A stretch of 7,052 nucleotides of DNA. Source: JBEBSD01 sp040394475. GTDB taxonomy: Bacteria > Bacteroidota > Bacteroidia > Cytophagales > Spirosomataceae. The DNA is taken from positions 1-7,052 of the forward strand of contig JBEBSD010000138.1 of NCBI GenBank assembly GCA_040394475.1. Reading direction: 5' to 3'. The notes beneath the pieces were generated by a model, which did no database searches, was not told the origin of the DNA, and saw only the letters and a list, made by a program, of their open reading frames with translations. Each line of letters starts with the position of its first letter. The first letter of the stretch is position 1. The translations under genes and the position numbers were made by a program. Positions 5,906-7,052 of the stretch are shown one piece after another.

Positions 5906-6970
5906 TTAGTAGGTAAATCGGGCAGGCATCAGGGTTGGGAAACTCCAGGCAAAATGATGGGAAGAAATGCAAATAGCAGGTTCGGCTTTGGTATAGGAGC
6001 TGTATTTCGGATCGTCATAAATTAGAGCCAGGGCTTCGAATAAGTTGCCGGGCCAGTTGGCCACGGTACCCGGACGAGGGTTGTCGAACCAGGGCCAGCT
6101 ATCGGCATGCAGGTTGTAATGAAACAGGTAGTCGAGCGCAAACTTCAATGACGCAGCTCCCTGGCTCATAGTAAATAGGTTTTCGCCTGTGGCATTATAC
6201 GCCACCCAGCAGGCAGCTGTGATCGGCGCCAGTGAAAAATAAGTATACCAGATACCGTTGTTCCCTCTCCTGGTTTCATGAGGCATATGGCCGTCTTCCG
6301 TAATTTTGTCAAATAGATCCCTACGGATCAGGTCAATATTGACTCGTATTTCAGCGTCATCTCCAAGGTACTGTGCGGAAAGAACAGAGCCGAACCTGCC
6401 CCAGTCGGCCCAGTTGTTTTTCCGGTGCCGGATTTCGTCGCAAGCTTTTTTGTACACTTGTGTCACCCAGGTCCGGAATTTGTCCTGTTCGGGCCAGCTA
6501 TCTTGCAACAGGCTTGCTGCGATTACCAGGGCGGTGCCCGAATAAGCCATTACCAGCGGACCGTCGGCATTGGAATAACCGGTGTTGGTTTGTGCCCAGC
6601 CATTTAAAAAATAACGCGCCTTGTCTAAATAGCGGGTGTTATTGCTCAACCGGTAGGCGAGGGCGCAGGCGTAGGCGTCAAAAGCATCGGATTGCAGGGA
6701 ACGTGAACTCGTACGATGCCCCTGTGCATCCTGATAATAACCGGGCACGTTGAAATCAGCCAGCGCATGGCTGGAATGTGCTAAAGCACTGTCGGCATGC
6801 TGTAGCAACTGCTGATACGCAGCGGTAATGCGTACTTCTTTTTGCTTCAGCTGTTTTTTGACAAAAGCAATTTGTGCCTCGGGATGCATTCCTTCCGAAG
6901 TTCGGACGGCCTGAGCCTCCATTCCGCTGATCCCGACCAAAAGGCCGATAAAAAGAAAAAGGTACTTCAC
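5906..6970 (-). CDS. Secreted alginate-lyase-superfamily polysaccharide lyase
   Basis: 354 aa with a type I signal peptide (M-K-Y-L-F-L-F-I-G-L-L, cleavage expected after A-Q-A21). The start is GTG at 6970-6968; upstream the frame reaches a TAA within ten codons without an ATG, so GTG is the best choice. The mature protein is helix-rich and resembles the Alginate_lyase (PF05426-like) alpha/alpha-toroid. Likely active-site stretches are N185-N-W-A-D-W-G191, H228-M-P-H231-E-T-R234-R235-G-N237-N238 and W-Y242-T-Y244-F, in which His, Arg, Asn and Tyr match the kinds of residue used for beta-elimination at C5 of uronic acids. The precise substrate and CAZy family (for example PL5 or a PL38-like group) cannot be fixed by eye. 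It probably acts in the periplasm on oligosaccharides with uronate units. It is followed by the PL8 remnant, suggesting a glycosaminoglycan- or uronan-type degradation locus continuing beyond the right edge. It appears intact. Confidence 0.8.
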   Translation of the reverse strand: MKYLFLFIGLLVGISGMEAQAVRTSEGMHPEAQIAFVKKQLKQKEVRITAAYQQLLQHADSALAHSSHALADFNVPGYYQDAQGHRTSSRSLQSDAFDAYACALAYRLSNNTRYLDKARYFLNGWAQTNTGYSNADGPLVMAYSGTALVIAASLLQDSWPEQDKFRTWVTQVYKKACDEIRHRKNNWADWGRFGSVLSAQYLGDDAEIRVNIDLIRRDLFDKITEDGHMPHETRRGNNGIWYTYFSLAPITAACWVAYNATGENLFTMSQGAASLKFALDYLFHYNLHADSWPWFDNPRPGTVANWPGNLFEALALIYDDPKYSSYTKAEPAICISSHHFAWSFPTLMPARFTY

Positions 6971-6983
6971 GTATAGGGAAATT

Positions 6984-7008
6984 TTAGGTGTTAGGTGTTA
7001 GGTATTAG
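6984..7008. repeat. Short tandem repeat of TTAGGTG
   Basis: TTAGGTG (6984-6990), TTAGGTG (6991-6997), TTAGGTA (6998-7004) and TTAG (7005-7008) follow without gaps. The array lies 14-38 bases upstream of the GTG start of the minus-strand lyase, so it falls in its leader or promoter, where a change in copy number could alter expression. No conventional -7 box is visible beside it. Confidence 0.7.
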
Positions 7009-7052
7009 TTCGGACCGGCTTTTGTCGGCTACCGTAATAAATAACTAAATTG

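Noticed and set aside
6984..7008. CRISPR-like array
   Set aside because: The units are 7 bp with no spacers; this is a simple tandem repeat.

Overview
The window looks like chromosomal DNA of a Bacteroidota bacterium, most likely of the Cytophagales/Sphingobacteriales type. Three things point there: a C-terminal type IX secretion (T9SS) sorting domain, lipoprotein signals on genes with A-rich rather than Shine-Dalgarno leaders, and polysaccharide-lyase genes. No species can be named from the sequence.

Layout. (1) Positions 1-1169 (+) hold the 3' end of a large repetitive T9SS-secreted surface protein, followed by a clear intrinsic terminator. (2) Positions 1261-5175 (+) hold three consecutive predicted lipoprotein genes. 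The first is a di-heme c-type protein of the MauG/MbnH type. The second starts 6 bases later and is a 591-aa protein whose C-terminal two thirds read like a copper amine oxidase (CuAO) domain, although every copper-binding histidine is gone. The third, after a 108-base gap, is a 310-aa protein resembling a beta-propeller. (3) Positions 5176-5292 hold an imperfect palindromic repeat. (4) Positions 5293-6970 (-) read towards the repeat. They hold an intact, GTG-started alginate-lyase-superfamily gene, followed 13 bases downstream by a broken polysaccharide lyase family 8 (PL8) gene. The broken gene has a stop at codon 5 and has lost everything after about 195 codons, where the palindromic repeat begins.

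How the genes may work together. MauG and MbnH are di-heme enzymes that oxidise tryptophans in a partner protein (TTQ in methylamine dehydrogenase, kynurenine in MbnP). Here a MbnH-like gene is tightly coupled to a CuAO-like protein that keeps the N-Y-x-Y signature of the quinone-forming tyrosine but cannot bind copper in the usual way. My main hypothesis is a modifying-enzyme/substrate pair in which the haem protein replaces self-processing by copper. The third lipoprotein may be an accessory part. The homology was read by eye and the function is inference. The minus-strand pair looks like the decaying edge of a polysaccharide-utilisation locus for a uronate-containing polymer.
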